DNA of 64,000 bases, from positions 1 to 64,000 of the forward strand of contig NZ_PGUW01000019.1 of assembly GCF_002863565.1 (NCBI RefSeq). Direction: 5' to 3'. Position numbers and translations under genes: made by a program. Below the pieces are notes generated by a model. The model saw nothing but the letters and a program-made list of their open reading frames with translations. It was not told the origin of the DNA and did no database searches. Shown one piece after another: positions 1 to 8,378 of this stretch. The stretch comes from Bacillus sp. V5-8f (lineage in GTDB: Bacteria > Bacillota > Bacilli > Bacillales > DSM-1321). Numbering within the stretch: position 1 is the stretch's first letter; every line of letters begins with the position of its first letter.

Positions 1-524
1 CTAACTTTATTGGGTCAGATCATAAGAGACGATAGGCTTTGCCTACGTGGTACCACTCTTTTTGGTTCAGATAAAAATCAAACGAACCCACTCAATGACT
101 TGATTACGGCTGTCAACCGTTAAGACCTACATATCAGCCCTACCACTCCTGGGCGAGTTGGGGAATTTATTGACTATCTTTCACCAATCGACAGCTCTCT
201 AAGCAATAAAATATTCCTTAATACTCCCAATCAATGTGTTTTCGTAATTTTTTAAATTTTCTATATTTTATAATTTAATCTTATACTCGTCAACCCACAT
301 TTTAGTCGTTTTTTTACTGAAGTAATCTGCCCCTTTACCACAATAAGAAAAATAATGACGGCTCCACAGATGGGAAAACTTAGCAATTTTACATTCCAGT
401 TAAAACGATTAAACAATCCCAGCCACCTTTTAATGTTAAAAAGAAAGCACCAGGCATTTTTTTGGGTTTTTGCTATTAGAATGAGTACAATAACTGAGTA
501 AATTCGATAGAAGGATGGGATTAC
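1..524. other. No gene recognised
   Basis: No convincing coding region was recognised on either strand. Both strands contain frequent stops, and the one longer minus-strand open stretch has low-complexity hydrophobic composition and no ribosome binding site. The last 20 bases hold the ribosome binding site of the nitroreductase gene that follows. Confidence 0.5.
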
Positions 525-1148
525 ATGACGCGTAAAACGACAGAACAAACAATTTCCGTTCAACAAGCCATTCAATCACGGCGCAGTATTCGGAAATACA
601 AGCAGCAACCTATAGACGAACAAGATCTTCAAAATATATTTGAACTTGTGCGACTATCTCCTAGTGCATGGAATCTTCAACCATGGCGTTTTCATGTGAT
701 AACAGATGATAATCTGAAGAACAAACTTGAAGAAGCTGCTTATGGACAAAAACAGGTTACCTCAGCCCCAGCAGTAATTGTAGTAACTAGTGATATGGAA
801 GATATACTTACAAATATTGCAGACACTGTTCATCCGGGTCTTTCTGGCGAGCAAAAAGAAGAAGAAGTAGCCAATTTAACAGCATTCTTTAATGGTATGA
901 GTGTTGAACAACGTGGACAATGGGGGTTAACACAAACGAACATAGCATTTGGTATTCTCATGGTAGCTGCCCAAGGGTATGGTTATTCAAGTAATCCGAT
1001 GCTAGGATTCGACCAAGATAAGGTAAGGGAATTATTAGACCTTCCTAAACATGTGCAATTCGCAGGAATCCTTCCTATAGGAAAACCTGATAGTGAAGGC
1101 TATCCTCATCATCGATTCAACCTGGAAAAGATTGTTAAATTCTATTAG
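525..1148 (+). CDS. Nitroreductase family protein (MhqN/YodC-like)
   Basis: A 207-residue FMN-dependent nitroreductase-like oxidoreductase, the usual length for the family. The N-terminus carries the flavin-binding RRSIRKY motif (about residues 19-25), followed by SPSAWNLQPW (about 46-55), and a late GYSSNPMLGFD segment that is typical of the MhqN/YodC group. Such enzymes use NAD(P)H to reduce quinones or nitro compounds in the cytosol; in Bacillus several belong to the MhqR quinone stress response. The ATG is preceded by GAAGGATGG at good spacing. It stands alone, with no co-directional neighbour, so the sequence gives no pathway context. The family assignment is secure, but the substrate is unknown. 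Confidence 0.9.
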   Translation: MTRKTTEQTISVQQAIQSRRSIRKYKQQPIDEQDLQNIFELVRLSPSAWNLQPWRFHVITDDNLKNKLEEAAYGQKQVTSAPAVIVVTSDMEDILTNIADTVHPGLSGEQKEEEVANLTAFFNGMSVEQRGQWGLTQTNIAFGILMVAAQGYGYSSNPMLGFDQDKVRELLDLPKHVQFAGILPIGKPDSEGYPHHRFNLEKIVKFY

Positions 1149-1315
1149 TTTAAATTAGGTTAAGGAGTCAGGAATTCTATTCCCGCTCCTTTTTATTAAC
1201 CAAAGATTCTACATTAACCTGCATCGTTAGCCATATATGCAATCACTCTGTTTTAGCAATACAATTAACACAATAAATATCAAAAGAAAGAACATTGAGA
1301 TGTCTCAATGCTCTT

Positions 1316-1837
1316 TTACATTAGGTTGAAATCGGCTCCTTCTGGATATAAAGTGATGTATTCCTCGTCTTCAGGGTTTAAATATGCTATTTTTACACCT
1401 TCAAGCAGATTGTTTTTCTTTAGTTCTTCTATGATTGTTTGTGTTGCCTTCTCAAAATCTACAACAAAGTTGACAATATTAGCTGTACCACTACCTATAT
1501 CTCCGCCATCACAAGAACCGTTGCCTGTCCAACCTAAACATTCATTCATTAAATCCTCAATGTGATGTCGTTTTTCAAGAGTTGCTTCCAGCTGGTCTTC
1601 TTCATAGCTGTATTGAACAACAAGCTCGAAAAGTTCTTCTTCATCTAGATAATCGTATCCCTCATTAGATTTTTCTTCTGCTAATTCATCCATCAACTTT
1701 TCTGCCTTTTGAAATAGTGATAATTTCTTTTCCTTAGTCTCACCAGTATCCCCAACAGTACCGTAATGAATTACAAGCGTTTTACCATCTTGCCAAACTT
1801 CCCAATACAAAACCTCATCATTAACCTGATTAATCAT
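1316..1837 (-). CDS. WGR-domain-like acidic protein
   Basis: A 173-residue protein when started at the internal methionine of MINQVNDEVLYWEVW; the open frame reaches 20 codons further upstream, but that extension is hydrophobic and has no clear ribosome binding site. The first 50 residues (YWEVWQDGKTLVIHYGTVGD) look like a WGR domain, named for its Trp-Gly-Arg motif, with the family's typical W..W..G...HYG..G spacing, although the Arg position is replaced here. The rest is very acidic and ends in a small mixed domain with a glycine-rich WTGNGSCDGGDIGSGTANI stretch. WGR domains occur in PARPs and in small bacterial proteins of unknown role. It is monocistronic. Confidence 0.6.
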   Translation of the reverse strand: MINQVNDEVLYWEVWQDGKTLVIHYGTVGDTGETKEKKLSLFQKAEKLMDELAEEKSNEGYDYLDEEELFELVVQYSYEEDQLEATLEKRHHIEDLMNECLGWTGNGSCDGGDIGSGTANIVNFVVDFEKATQTIIEELKKNNLLEGVKIAYLNPEDEEYITLYPEGADFNLM

Positions 1838-1980
1838 CTTAATCAAGATTAGCACCCCATATCGACATAATATTAGCACTCTAATCAGCAAGGACAATAG
1901 CTATTGTCCACCTTTATTGTTTATGCTAATTTTCTGTTACTTTTATTCAAATTTCAACTTAAACCTTTATTTAGCAATAA

Positions 1981-2021
1981 AAAAGACAAACCAATACTTT
2001 GCTAATTGGTCTGTCTTTTTA
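1981..2021. terminator. Bidirectional rho-independent terminator
   Basis: AAAAGACAAACCAAT is paired with ATTGGTCTGTCTTTTT, giving a long stem with one mismatch, A-rich on the left and T-rich on the right, so it can act on both strands. Confidence 0.75.
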
Positions 2022-2185
2022 TGGTTTATTTTATTGTTTTCTCTCCCAAAGGAGAACCCGTTAGGTCATTCTAACCCTGTTTATGAATTTAGCCTTTTTC
2101 CTTCATCTCTGAGATTTGTCCCGCTAGGCCCTACCCATTTGAGACAGTCTCACCGAATCAATGTTCTCTCTGTTCCTAAAGATTA

Positions 2186-2213
2186 AGGACCCTCCATCTG
2201 GAGAGTCCTTTTA
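2186..2213. terminator. Hairpin terminator downstream of yjcZ-like gene
   Basis: AAGGACCCTCC, loop ATCT, GGAGAGTCCTTTT. The T-run is better on the plus strand, but the hairpin lies just beyond the stop of the minus-strand yjcZ-like gene. Confidence 0.6.
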
Positions 2214-2232
2214 AAAGCCCAAAATTTATTGA

Positions 2233-2340
2233 TTAATAACCGCCGCAAAAGCCAGCGCAGCCAATGATCACCAATAATACGAATATTACAAGGATAAAAG
2301 CAAATTGGCCGCCGTATCCACCGCCAGCGCACTCGCCCAT
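2233..2340 (-). CDS. yjcZ: YjcZ-family small sporulation protein
   Basis: A 35-codon gene. The peptide opens MGECAGGGYGGQF, has one hydrophobic transmembrane segment (AFILVIFVLLVIIGCAG), and closes with GFCGGY. A Gly-rich start, a single membrane helix and a short Gly/Cys/Tyr tail are the hallmarks of the YjcZ family of very small sporulation membrane proteins in Bacillus, which are made in the forespore and have no known molecular function. The start is fixed by an excellent ribosome binding site, AAAGGAGGAG, seven bases upstream of the ATG. It is monocistronic and supports the assignment of the DNA to a spore former. Which YjcZ paralogue this is cannot be decided. Confidence 0.88.
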   Translation of the reverse strand: MGECAGGGYGGQFAFILVIFVLLVIIGCAGFCGGY

Positions 2341-2668
2341 ATAGTCTCCTCCTTTGTGTGTTATTGGAAAAGCTACTTTACACTTTTCATACTATGTACA
2401 ACCCACTAAATGGGACAGGGTAAAGAGTTTGTCCTAATGAAAAATGTGCCTTTTCATCAATTAAATAAATGCTTTAAAAAAGGCAGTCACTTTAACAGCT
2501 TGTACATATTATAAATTAAGCCGTAACCAAACAGCATATTCGCCATTTTCCTCCTAAATGGCATAGCAGTAAGCCTGATAATTAATTCCACTTAATTATT
2601 GGGCTTATTTTCAATTAGCGTTTTCATTTGGTCTTCTCGTTTTCAATCCTTGCTAAAGGGCTACCGAA

Positions 2669-2696
2669 ATAAAAAAAAACCAGCCGCAGCTGGTTT
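2669..2696 (-). terminator. Rho-independent terminator (minus strand)
   Basis: AAACCAGC CGCA GCTGGTTT stem-loop preceded on the plus strand by nine A residues, which is a T-run on the minus strand. No intact minus-strand gene immediately upstream now uses it. Confidence 0.7.
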
Positions 2697-2807
2697 CGCC
2701 TTCTGTCCCGGAAACATGAAGGAGGAAAACACCATTATGTTCCGAAAGTACTCCTAGTTTATCAATTTTATGGTTGTATAGGTGCATGGATTAATGAGAA
2801 ACCCATT

Positions 2808-2842
2808 TTAAATAAACAGCGACCACTCCGAAAAGCGGTCGC
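2808..2842 (-). terminator. Hairpin downstream of decayed small ORF
   Basis: GCGACC and GGTCGC arms around a 12-base loop that can itself pair (CTCCG/CGGAG-like), with an A-rich left flank (T-rich on minus). It lies directly after the stop codon of the small minus-strand frame at 2844-2999. Confidence 0.55.
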
Positions 2843-2843
2843 C

Positions 2844-2999
2844 TCACAGGTGTTCCCATGTTGTCGTCATACCAACCATATATTGATATTCATTTATGAC
2901 TACGGAAATCTCCCGTTTTAATTTTTCATCATTACACTTTGTATAACCATCTATTAGCCGGCCAAGTTCCTTAATAAAAACAGGGTATAATTATTCCAT
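2844..2999 (-). pseudogene. Decayed small hypothetical protein (in-frame stop at codon 3)
   Basis: The minus strand reads ATG GAA TAA and then continues in the same frame for 48 clean codons: YPVFIKELGRLIDGYTKC, a helical charged stretch, and an ending of MVGMTTTWEHL followed by TGA. A terminator-like hairpin follows at once. Codon use is normal for the region, so this appears to be a real small gene of about 51 residues in which the third codon became TAA, or it uses an unusual start further in. The protein family is not recognised. A sequencing error at one base would restore it. Confidence 0.4.
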
Positions 3000-3099
3000 T
3001 ATTTTAACCAACTTTCCGCTATAATTGATACTTATTGTTTCTGTAGAATCGGGGCAAACCCTGCATCTACCGTCCTACAAAAAGGAACATAAAACCTCA

Positions 3100-3930
3100 T
3101 CAAACGATATATTCGACAAATGAAGGGATCCGCAACAGCCCAGCCTTTGTGTAGTTTCGGAATTTCACCCTACATTTAATCTTCGGTTCAATGAAGGTGA
3201 ATTTTTTATCTTCCTCTACAATCAGGTCCCGGTACTGACAATAAAACTGTTTTCTGGCTTCTGATCCCATAAACTCCATTACGCCAGCTGGCTTCAAACT
3301 GCCGTTTTCCTCAATCGCTAAAAGCAATCCGAATTCATCTTTCCGTAACCCTGTGATAACTGTATCAGCATATTGATAATTAATGATCTTGAGCCAATCG
3401 TGCGAACGCTTCTTGATTTGATACTTGGAATTAGCGCGTTTCAGTACAATCCCCTCCAGGTTGTGCTCCTTCACTAAATCACAATATGCCTTACCATTCC
3501 CACTCATCCATTGAACTTTTGCGACATGCTCATCATTATCGATTAAGGATTCAAGCAGTTCTTTTCGCTCCACCAAAGGAAGATGAGTGACCTTCCTTCC
3601 TTCATGGTATATCACATCAAACACACAGAACTGAATGGCATGACTTGACCTTTTTGACATGAACCTCTCCATGACAGCTTCAAAGTCAGGCTTTCCTTCT
3701 ACATCAGAAACAATTATCTCCCCGTCCAGGACAGTGCCATCTGGGATATCAATACTTTGCAACTCTGGAAACTTCGCAGTTACTTCATTGTTATGTCGTG
3801 TATATAGTTTTATTTGATTATTAAACTTGGAAAGTATTAAACGGATTCCATCGAGTTTAAGCTCCGTAACAAAATCATTATCATCGAAAGGATGCTCCGA
3901 TTTTTGTAATAGCATTGGTGAAACAAACAC
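3100..3930 (-). CDS. ligB: ATP-dependent DNA ligase, LigB/YoqV type
   Basis: A 276-residue ATP-dependent DNA ligase. The nucleotidyl-transfer motif I is ELKLDGIRL with the AMP-accepting Lys at residue 25; motif III lies in CVFDVIYHEG, motif IV in EGIVLKR and motif V in HDWLKI (full-length set). An OB-fold-like C-terminal part follows with KFRNYTKAGLLRIPSF. Length and motif set match the short ligase of Bacillus subtilis encoded in the SP-beta prophage (YoqV/LigB) rather than the two-domain LigD, so it may be of phage origin. It seals nicks in duplex DNA using ATP, alongside the NAD-dependent LigA. The start is a GTG with AGAGGTGG upstream. It stands alone. Confidence 0.9.
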   Translation of the reverse strand: MFVSPMLLQKSEHPFDDNDFVTELKLDGIRLILSKFNNQIKLYTRHNNEVTAKFPELQSIDIPDGTVLDGEIIVSDVEGKPDFEAVMERFMSKRSSHAIQFCVFDVIYHEGRKVTHLPLVERKELLESLIDNDEHVAKVQWMSGNGKAYCDLVKEHNLEGIVLKRANSKYQIKKRSHDWLKIINYQYADTVITGLRKDEFGLLLAIEENGSLKPAGVMEFMGSEARKQFYCQYRDLIVEEDKKFTFIEPKIKCRVKFRNYTKAGLLRIPSFVEYIV

Positions 3931-4079
3931 CTAAAACCACCTCTGTATAATCGTAGCACAAAAGTCCTATTTTTCATTGGTTTAAGGCATATGTAAGTTA
4001 TTCCTGCCACCTTCAAGAATCGAAACACCTTATAAAAAGCCTTTATTCCTAAACTCAACACAATACTCACCTTTTGTAA

Positions 4080-4110
4080 ATAAAAAAAAGCACCCGCCGA
4101 AGCGAATGCT
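4080..4110 (-). terminator. Rho-independent terminator (minus strand)
   Basis: AGCATTCGC TTCG GCGGGTGCT on the minus strand: a nine-pair stem (two G-T pairs), a stable TTCG-type loop and a T-run of eight. It follows the stop of the broken gene at 4120-4436. Confidence 0.8.
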
Positions 4111-4119
4111 TTCCTAATT

Positions 4120-4436
4120 TTAAATATGTTCAAACGGAGGTAATTCTGATTCCAGTTCATCAATGTTTTTTTTGATAGTCTCGTTGCAGTTGTTCATGAT
4201 GCGTCAGAACGAGAAGCAAACCTTCCATGATTGCATTGAATTCGACTTCTTCTAATAACTTTCGGTAGTTTAGGTTTTTCACTTCATTATTGAAAAGATT
4301 AATGAATACCGGAAGTTTATCTTCAACAGAAAAAACATAAAGAGTATTTTCTCTTGAATCATGTTTAAGTACAGGCCCTCTTGCACTCCTGTAGTCTGTA
4401 TCATTGCCCGTGTTTACCGAGTAATTCCCGAGTCAT
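4120..4436 (-). pseudogene. Hypothetical protein broken by two frameshifts
   Basis: Three pieces in different frames join into one plausible protein of about 105 residues: a start MTRELLGKHGQ, a middle running from NDTDYRSARGPVLKHDS through LYVFSVEDKLPVFINLF to THHEQLQRDYQKK, and a tail IDELESELPPFEHI with a stop. The first shift is near position 4403; the second is in a run of eight A (minus strand, about 4164-4171). Both shifts are consistent with decay, or the second with a homopolymer sequencing error. The middle part looks like a small soluble helical protein. The family is not recognised. A good terminator follows. Confidence 0.5.
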
Positions 4437-4885
4437 AAATGCTCGTGATTCAGCTGTTGGGCAGGATAATGGATACAGAAACATTTATTAGAAGAAGTAG
4501 GTTGCAGACGCATTTTTTACGAGAAGTAACAGGAAGGAATACAACAAACCGAAACGAACTGAAGTAGGTATTGTAATTTCTTGACGGTGGGGTTACGCTG
4601 GTAGTCAGAAAGATTGACCGTTGGACATGTTCCACTTTCTTCAACTTCGCGAGATAAAAAGAAAAAATAATAGGAGAATTTATAAGCTTATTAAATCTAA
4701 TATGTCACCCAAGGAATAAGGTAATTCAATCCATCTTTGCATTATCTTCCGTTTTTTGTTATGATAGAAAAGAATTATTTTTGTTCGGTGTAAAGGATAG
4801 TATAAGTATCGACTTTTCGTCTTAATAATCACTTTGGGCAAGGATAGTAATACGTTGTGCGTTAACGCACTAGGAGGAAACAAAA
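4437..4885. other. Intergenic region upstream of cspC
   Basis: No gene was recognised. The right half is the cspC promoter and its long 5' leader; the left half (4437-4730) shows no coding signal. Confidence 0.5.
4737..4765 (+). promoter_or_regulatory. Predicted sigma-A promoter of cspC with long 5' leader
   Basis: A -35 box TTGCAT, a 17-base spacer and a -10 box TATGAT. A start about seven bases downstream would give a 5' leader of roughly 115 bases before the ATG. Long leaders that control translation at low temperature are typical of Bacillus cold-shock mRNAs. The promoter is inferred from box match and spacing only. Confidence 0.6.
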
Positions 4886-5086
4886 ATGGAACAAGGTACA
4901 GTTAAATGGTTTAATGCAGAAAAAGGCTTCGGCTTTATCGAACGTGAAAATGGAGACGACGTATTCGTACACTTCTCTGCTATCCAAAGTGAAGGTTTCA
5001 AATCTTTAGACGAAGGTCAAAAAGTAACGTTTGACGTTGAGCAAGGTCCACGTGGAGCTCAAGCTGCTAACGTTCAAAAAGCTTAA
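4886..5086 (+). CDS. cspC: Cold-shock protein CspC
   Basis: A 66-residue single cold-shock domain protein. RNP-1 (KGFGFIE) and RNP-2 (VFVHFSA) are intact. From memory, the sequence differs from B. subtilis CspC at only a handful of positions and fits CspC better than CspB or CspD (starts [14 protein letters not shown], ends AANVQKA). It binds single-stranded RNA and DNA and acts as an RNA chaperone in the cytosol. The gene is monocistronic with a strong TAGGAGGAAAC ribosome binding site, a long leader upstream and a textbook terminator downstream, so its expression is probably controlled at the mRNA leader level as for other csp genes. Confidence 0.96.
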   Translation: MEQGTVKWFNAEKGFGFIERENGDDVFVHFSAIQSEGFKSLDEGQKVTFDVEQGPRGAQAANVQKA

Positions 5087-5103
5087 TCTTAAATCGATTA
5101 TAA

Positions 5104-5135
5104 AAACAGGCTCTTTATATAGAGCCTGTTTTTTT
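5104..5135 (+). terminator. cspC terminator
   Basis: AACAGGCTCT TTATAT AGAGCCTGTT followed by TTTTT; a ten-pair stem right after the cspC stop. Confidence 0.92.
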
Positions 5136-5155
5136 GTTCTCTGTATAATACTCAA

Positions 5156-5185
5156 TAAAAAACCCTACTCAACGATCGAGTAGGG
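5156..5185 (-). terminator. Rho-independent terminator (minus strand)
   Basis: CCCTACTC AACGATC GAGTAGGG with six A on the left, which is a T-run on the minus strand. It would end minus-strand transcription from the gene-less region to its right, hinting that a minus-strand gene once lay there. Confidence 0.75.
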
Positions 5186-5796
5186 ATATGGTACAGGTAA
5201 AGAAAAAAGATGTAAAGCTTCAAAGGTTTGTTTACAGTATAACATACTAGTTGACAATATGCGGAATGTATATATTTTTTCTTTTCGAATACGACTACAT
5301 TTTATTCTTTCTTATTTCAATAAACTGCCCCGTTAGCTCATTAAGGAATTCAACAATAAGTGCCTTAATCCTCCTTGTACCAATGCAATAGCTCAATGAT
5401 CAACTTCTCCCTATGAGAATATTCGAATCTTTAACTTAATACTAAATCAGATAAGACTTTAATTGTTTTTGGCTTTAACTCAATACCAAGCTGACCAGAA
5501 TTAGACACTTAAACTGAAAAAGATATAGATCCCATACTGCTCCGTAATTCTCGAATGATTGTTTTTGAAGGTTTCAGAGTGGTAAGTAGCTGCTCAAGAC
5601 GTAGACAACAATACAGCGGTTATTCCATCCTGGATCAATACTCGTTAGTTCAACAACCTTATGAAAACGGTTACCGAAAACTTGATGTTACAACCAAAAA
5701 GTGGTATACTAAATAATGTTAATAAATAAATATTACTTTGGGTCTTTTGGACTTTATTTAGTCACTCCCTCCGTAATCGGAAAGGAGACTGTACAG
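5186..5796. other. No intact gene; possible decayed minus-strand gene
   Basis: Stops interrupt all frames. On the minus strand near 5300-5390 one frame gives RIKALIVEFLNELTGQFIEI, a protein-like fragment of unknown family, and an intact minus-strand terminator lies at 5156-5185; together these suggest a lost minus-strand gene. A ribosome binding site for the next plus-strand gene lies at the right end. Confidence 0.35.
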
Positions 5797-6048
5797 ATGA
5801 TACCCAAAGAAAAATTAGAAAAGATATTAGAAGAACTCCTTTATTACAAAGATGTAGAAATTACGCATACATTTTCGCAAAATGAAAAAACAATTCTCTC
5901 AATTATTTGTATAACCCAGGATATTCTGCAAGCCTTCCAGGTTACGTATATCGAAAGCACAACAATTAAAATTTACACTGATGTAAAATCGGCTGTCAAT
6001 GCCATATATGAAGCATTAAATAGTAATCTAGAACCTTCCACTAATTGA
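5797..6048 (+). CDS. Small hypothetical protein (83 aa)
   Basis: An 83-residue soluble protein of unknown function, starting MIPKEKLEKILEELL. The frame extends 27 codons upstream, but AAAGGAGACTGTACAG just before this ATG decides the start. It has an N-terminal charged helix (residues 2-18), then beta-like segments with Ile/Thr-rich sequence (TILSIICITQDI, FQVTYIESTTIKIYTD), and a final helix (VKSAVNAIYEAL). The layout of helix, strands and helix resembles small YisL/YxiS-like Bacillus proteins, but no family is claimed. It is monocistronic, with a terminator overlapping the stop codon. Confidence 0.6.
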   Translation: MIPKEKLEKILEELLYYKDVEITHTFSQNEKTILSIICITQDILQAFQVTYIESTTIKIYTDVKSAVNAIYEALNSNLEPSTN

Positions 6049-6063
6049 TTTAGTGGTTTTTTT
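6035..6063 (+). terminator. Terminator overlapping the end of the 83-aa gene
   Basis: CCACTAA TTGA TTTAGTGG followed by seven T; the left arm includes the last codons of the gene. Confidence 0.8.
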
Positions 6064-6184
6064 ATGCAATAAAGTCCTGAACTCTGTCGCCACTTTTATC
6101 AACTACGAAAATGAAGAAAAATATAGGTGCATTCTTATTCCACTAACCTGCTCCGTTAGTTTGACAAGAGTTTTATTGATACTA

Positions 6185-6677
6185 CTATTTTAATTGAACA
6201 GAAATGTAATTAGTTCTAGAGCAGTTGAACAATGCAACTTCATTATTGGATAACCACTTTAATTCCCCTAAATGTCGTCCAAATACTAATTCATCTGGCA
6301 GCTCAGATGCTACTTTTTTTTGGGCTATCTGTTGTCCGTTCTTATCTTTGACTATTAGATATATATCACAAGAATATAAACCATGTTTCATAAACGCTTC
6401 TGCTTTATAGTTTCAATTTGGGTTTCTCTTTGGTTTTTTTCCAAACATAATTAGTGTGGTATCCAGCTTCTATCACACCGTTATAAGCATCATCGAATGG
6501 AGTTCTGTCCCAATTATTCAGTTCAACCACTCTATCAATACCCTGCTTCAACTTATCTAGTATTCCTTCTTTTTTCTTTTTGTCATCTAGTTTGAAAAAT
6601 TCACTTACATTATAAAGAATTTCTATATCACAAAAGCCACCTTCAACGATTAAATTCGGATTGGGGGCTTCCTTCAC
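6185..6677 (-). pseudogene. Unknown protein, frameshifted and 5'-truncated
   Basis: Two adjoining minus-strand frames make one protein: the first part contains NLIVEGGFCDIEILYNVSEF and NWDRTPFDDAYNGVIEAGYH and ends near KPKLK; the second continues as YKAEAFMKHGLYSCDIYLIV to SRTNYISVQLK. The switch is at about 6409. The first frame stays open upstream to about 6760 without a convincing start and runs into the cut end of the 5'-nucleotidase fragment, so the true 5' end seems to have been lost at a deletion junction. The family is not recognised. The codon use and charged/aromatic pattern indicate a once-real soluble protein. Confidence 0.5.
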
Positions 6678-6745
6678 ACAGAAAACATTGATCTGTTTAA
6701 TATCCGTTGTATTAAACTTTAAGAAACAGCTTTCGTAGAGGGATG

Positions 6746-7132
6746 TTATACATCTAGATTGTGGGATGCAACTTCAAAAGGCCAGCCACTGAAGTCGTCA
6801 CCCGCCGAAAAAAGGATGGTGTTTTCGTGCCCGGCTTTAAGCTTTTTAATGTGAGCGGCCATATATGCCGCACCGCCCACAGTAAGCGGACCATCCGTCG
6901 TCATAATTTGGCCATTTGATTTGTCATTCAATGCCTGAAGGTACCCGTGGAAGTCTGTCAAACTTAGTAATTGGAGATTGATAAGCTCGGTGTTGCCTTT
7001 ACCGTGTCGGGATGTAGCTTGTCCATCTTTTTCGGATGCCAAAGTTTGAGAACTACTCATAAAGATACCACCGCTAAGTACAGCGGCAGTTGAGGCTGCA
7101 CAGAGAATTTTGAGTGCTTTTTTCAATTTCAA
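6746..7132 (-). pseudogene. 5'-nucleotidase / 2',3'-cyclic phosphodiesterase, N-terminal stump
   Basis: Only the first 128 residues of a secreted bifunctional nucleotidase (YfkN/UshA-type metallophosphatase) remain; full proteins are 500 residues or more. A signal peptide is visible (MKLKKALKILCAAS followed by a hydrophobic core and a cleavage region near TLASEK). The first metal-binding motif LSLTDFHGYL and the second, FSAGDDFSGWPFEVASHN, are intact (GDD replaces the common GDN). Immediately after this motif, homology stops and the frame ends within four codons. The ribosome binding site is good (AGGAGG). It would be secreted but lacks the catalytic His residues and substrate-binding domain, so it is surely inactive. 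Confidence 0.85.
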
Positions 7133-7674
7133 CTCCTCCTAAAATGTTGTTATATCAAACATTGTAGAGAATAAAAGTTGAATTTTGGTTAAAAGGATGT
7201 AAACTTCTTTTTAAGTTATAACCTGTTCTTGTATTTCTTCGTGAATTAGCGGAAAAAGGCAATACTTATAAAAAAGTTACAGTTAAAACATACCTTTATA
7301 TTTCCATCTGCAATGACGGAAGCTATATTACTATCCAAAATTGCTTCTCCAATCAGAAAGACAAACACCCAAAATATACTTATAGCGATACTGACAATAG
7401 GAGCCAGAAGACCGATCATGGAAGCAACAAAGAAAAAAAAGTAAAGACAGCCCAAATGGTGTCAACGATTGATAATGAACACCGATCACGACAGAGCATT
7501 AAAATGTTTCTATTACAAGAAAAGGATAAACCATGTTCCTCCAATCTATTCCGTATCCCGGTTGGGTGTACTGACCTGCAGCATAAAAAATTTAGAAAAA
7601 AAAAAAAACAACCAACCTTTTGGTAGCCGCTCTCCAAAAAGTGGTTGTATGAACATCGTGTTCGATTAGTAAAC
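7133..7674. other. No convincing gene; poly-A tract and terminator
   Basis: Contains a minus-strand terminator (7596-7648) and a minus-strand frame at 7246-7455 with two hydrophobic segments (LLAPIVSIAISIFWVFVFLI) but no ribosome binding site. That frame may be a remnant of a membrane protein. Confidence 0.4.
7596..7648 (-). terminator. Terminator with long poly-T (minus strand)
   Basis: On the minus strand CAACCACTTTTTGG pairs imperfectly with CCAAAAGGTTGGTTG and is followed by a run of about 12 T. It follows the stop of the gene at 7675-7914. Confidence 0.7.
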
Positions 7675-7914
7675 TTAATTATTACCGAAATTTCCGGCAA
7701 ATCGTTTCACAACTGCTTGTATTTCCTCCATTTTTTCCGGTTTTATCAGGCTAATCATCTTAGGGATAAACTGTTGAATATCCTCTTGTGAAAAAGTGCC
7801 TTCGTCTTGCTTCCTGAAGTTTTCCAAAAGGATTTCTTTTGCTTCATCCTCCTTGCCCTCTTGAACCCTTTGTAAAATAAATTGTAAAAACATTTCTTGG
7901 CCTTGCTTGTCCAT
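7675..7914 (-). CDS. Small helical hypothetical protein (79 aa)
   Basis: A 79-residue Gln/Glu/Lys-rich protein, all helix by appearance: MDKQGQEMFLQFILQRVQEG, then a DEAKEILLENFRKQDEG repeat-like segment, then QEDIQQFIPKMISLIKPEKM and a C-terminal AVVKRFAGNFGNN. No cysteine, no membrane segment. The start is placed at MDKQ because AGGAGG lies nine bases upstream; the frame is open 12 more codons. Similar small proteins are widespread in Bacillaceae without known function. It has its own terminator. Confidence 0.7.
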   Translation of the reverse strand: MDKQGQEMFLQFILQRVQEGKEDEAKEILLENFRKQDEGTFSQEDIQQFIPKMISLIKPEKMEEIQAVVKRFAGNFGNN

Positions 7915-8102
7915 TTTCTTTTGCCTCCTGCAGAATTCAAAATATACCAACTTTCAGTATCATTCATTATTATAAGACCCAAAGGTGTTATGTCAAATTT
8001 ACTGTAACATCATTTTTCGTATCTAATTTGCTAATTTGCAAATTATAACTTACGGGGGCTGACTTCAATTAGGCACAAACGGACTACAATCAAATTGACT
8101 AT

Positions 8103-8378
8103 CTACCGTTTAGCCGATTGGCCCTTCGTTATGCATACGAGAACGCAATGACGTATATGTGTGTATTCCTCTCCCGAGATTGCTGCCTTAATGGTAAGAT
8201 ATTGACCAGCTTTATACGAAGCTATCGTTTCTCCATCTTTCGGTTTCAAGTAAAATGAAGTGACTTCTTCACTTTCTTTTACTTCGTATCTACATAAAAA
8301 GTCCTGTAGCCTTCCCAACCACCTGGTTGATGTTCTGTTTCTTCATATAGTTTTTTCTCAAGGCTAATAAAAGCCTCA
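8103..8378 (-). pseudogene. hmp: Flavohaemoglobin (Hmp) internal fragment
   Basis: A remnant of the nitric oxide dioxygenase Hmp. One frame gives AFISLEKKLYEETEHQPGGW and GYRTFYVDTK, the end of the globin domain and the linker to the reductase; a frameshift follows, and the next frame gives KESEEVTSFYLKPKDGE and AGQYLTIKAAISGEEYTHIR, the start of the FAD-binding ferredoxin-reductase-like domain. Homology then stops. The heme-binding half and the NAD-binding half are both missing. At its upstream edge it is joined directly to the PduC stump, so a deletion fused two unrelated genes. Confidence 0.8.

Larger units (their letters stand above)
1838..2232. other. Intergenic region with two terminators
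   Basis: No gene was recognised. It holds two hairpins described separately (1981-2021 and 2186-2213). The stretch between them (about 2040-2180) is more GC-rich and protein-like in texture but has no start or recognisable product, and may be a decayed gene. Confidence 0.4.
2341..2843. other. Intergenic region, no intact gene
   Basis: No intact gene was found. It contains a minus-strand terminator (2669-2696) and a second hairpin (2808-2842). A good ribosome binding site (GAAGGAGGAAAAC) at about 2718 precedes an ATG that runs only seven codons before a stop, which may be a decayed gene start. Confidence 0.4.

Noticed and set aside
7246-7455. Minus-strand frame with two hydrophobic segments
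   Set aside because: No ribosome binding site, starts with poorly placed TTG, low-complexity Phe run, and no family recognised; mentioned only as a possible remnant.
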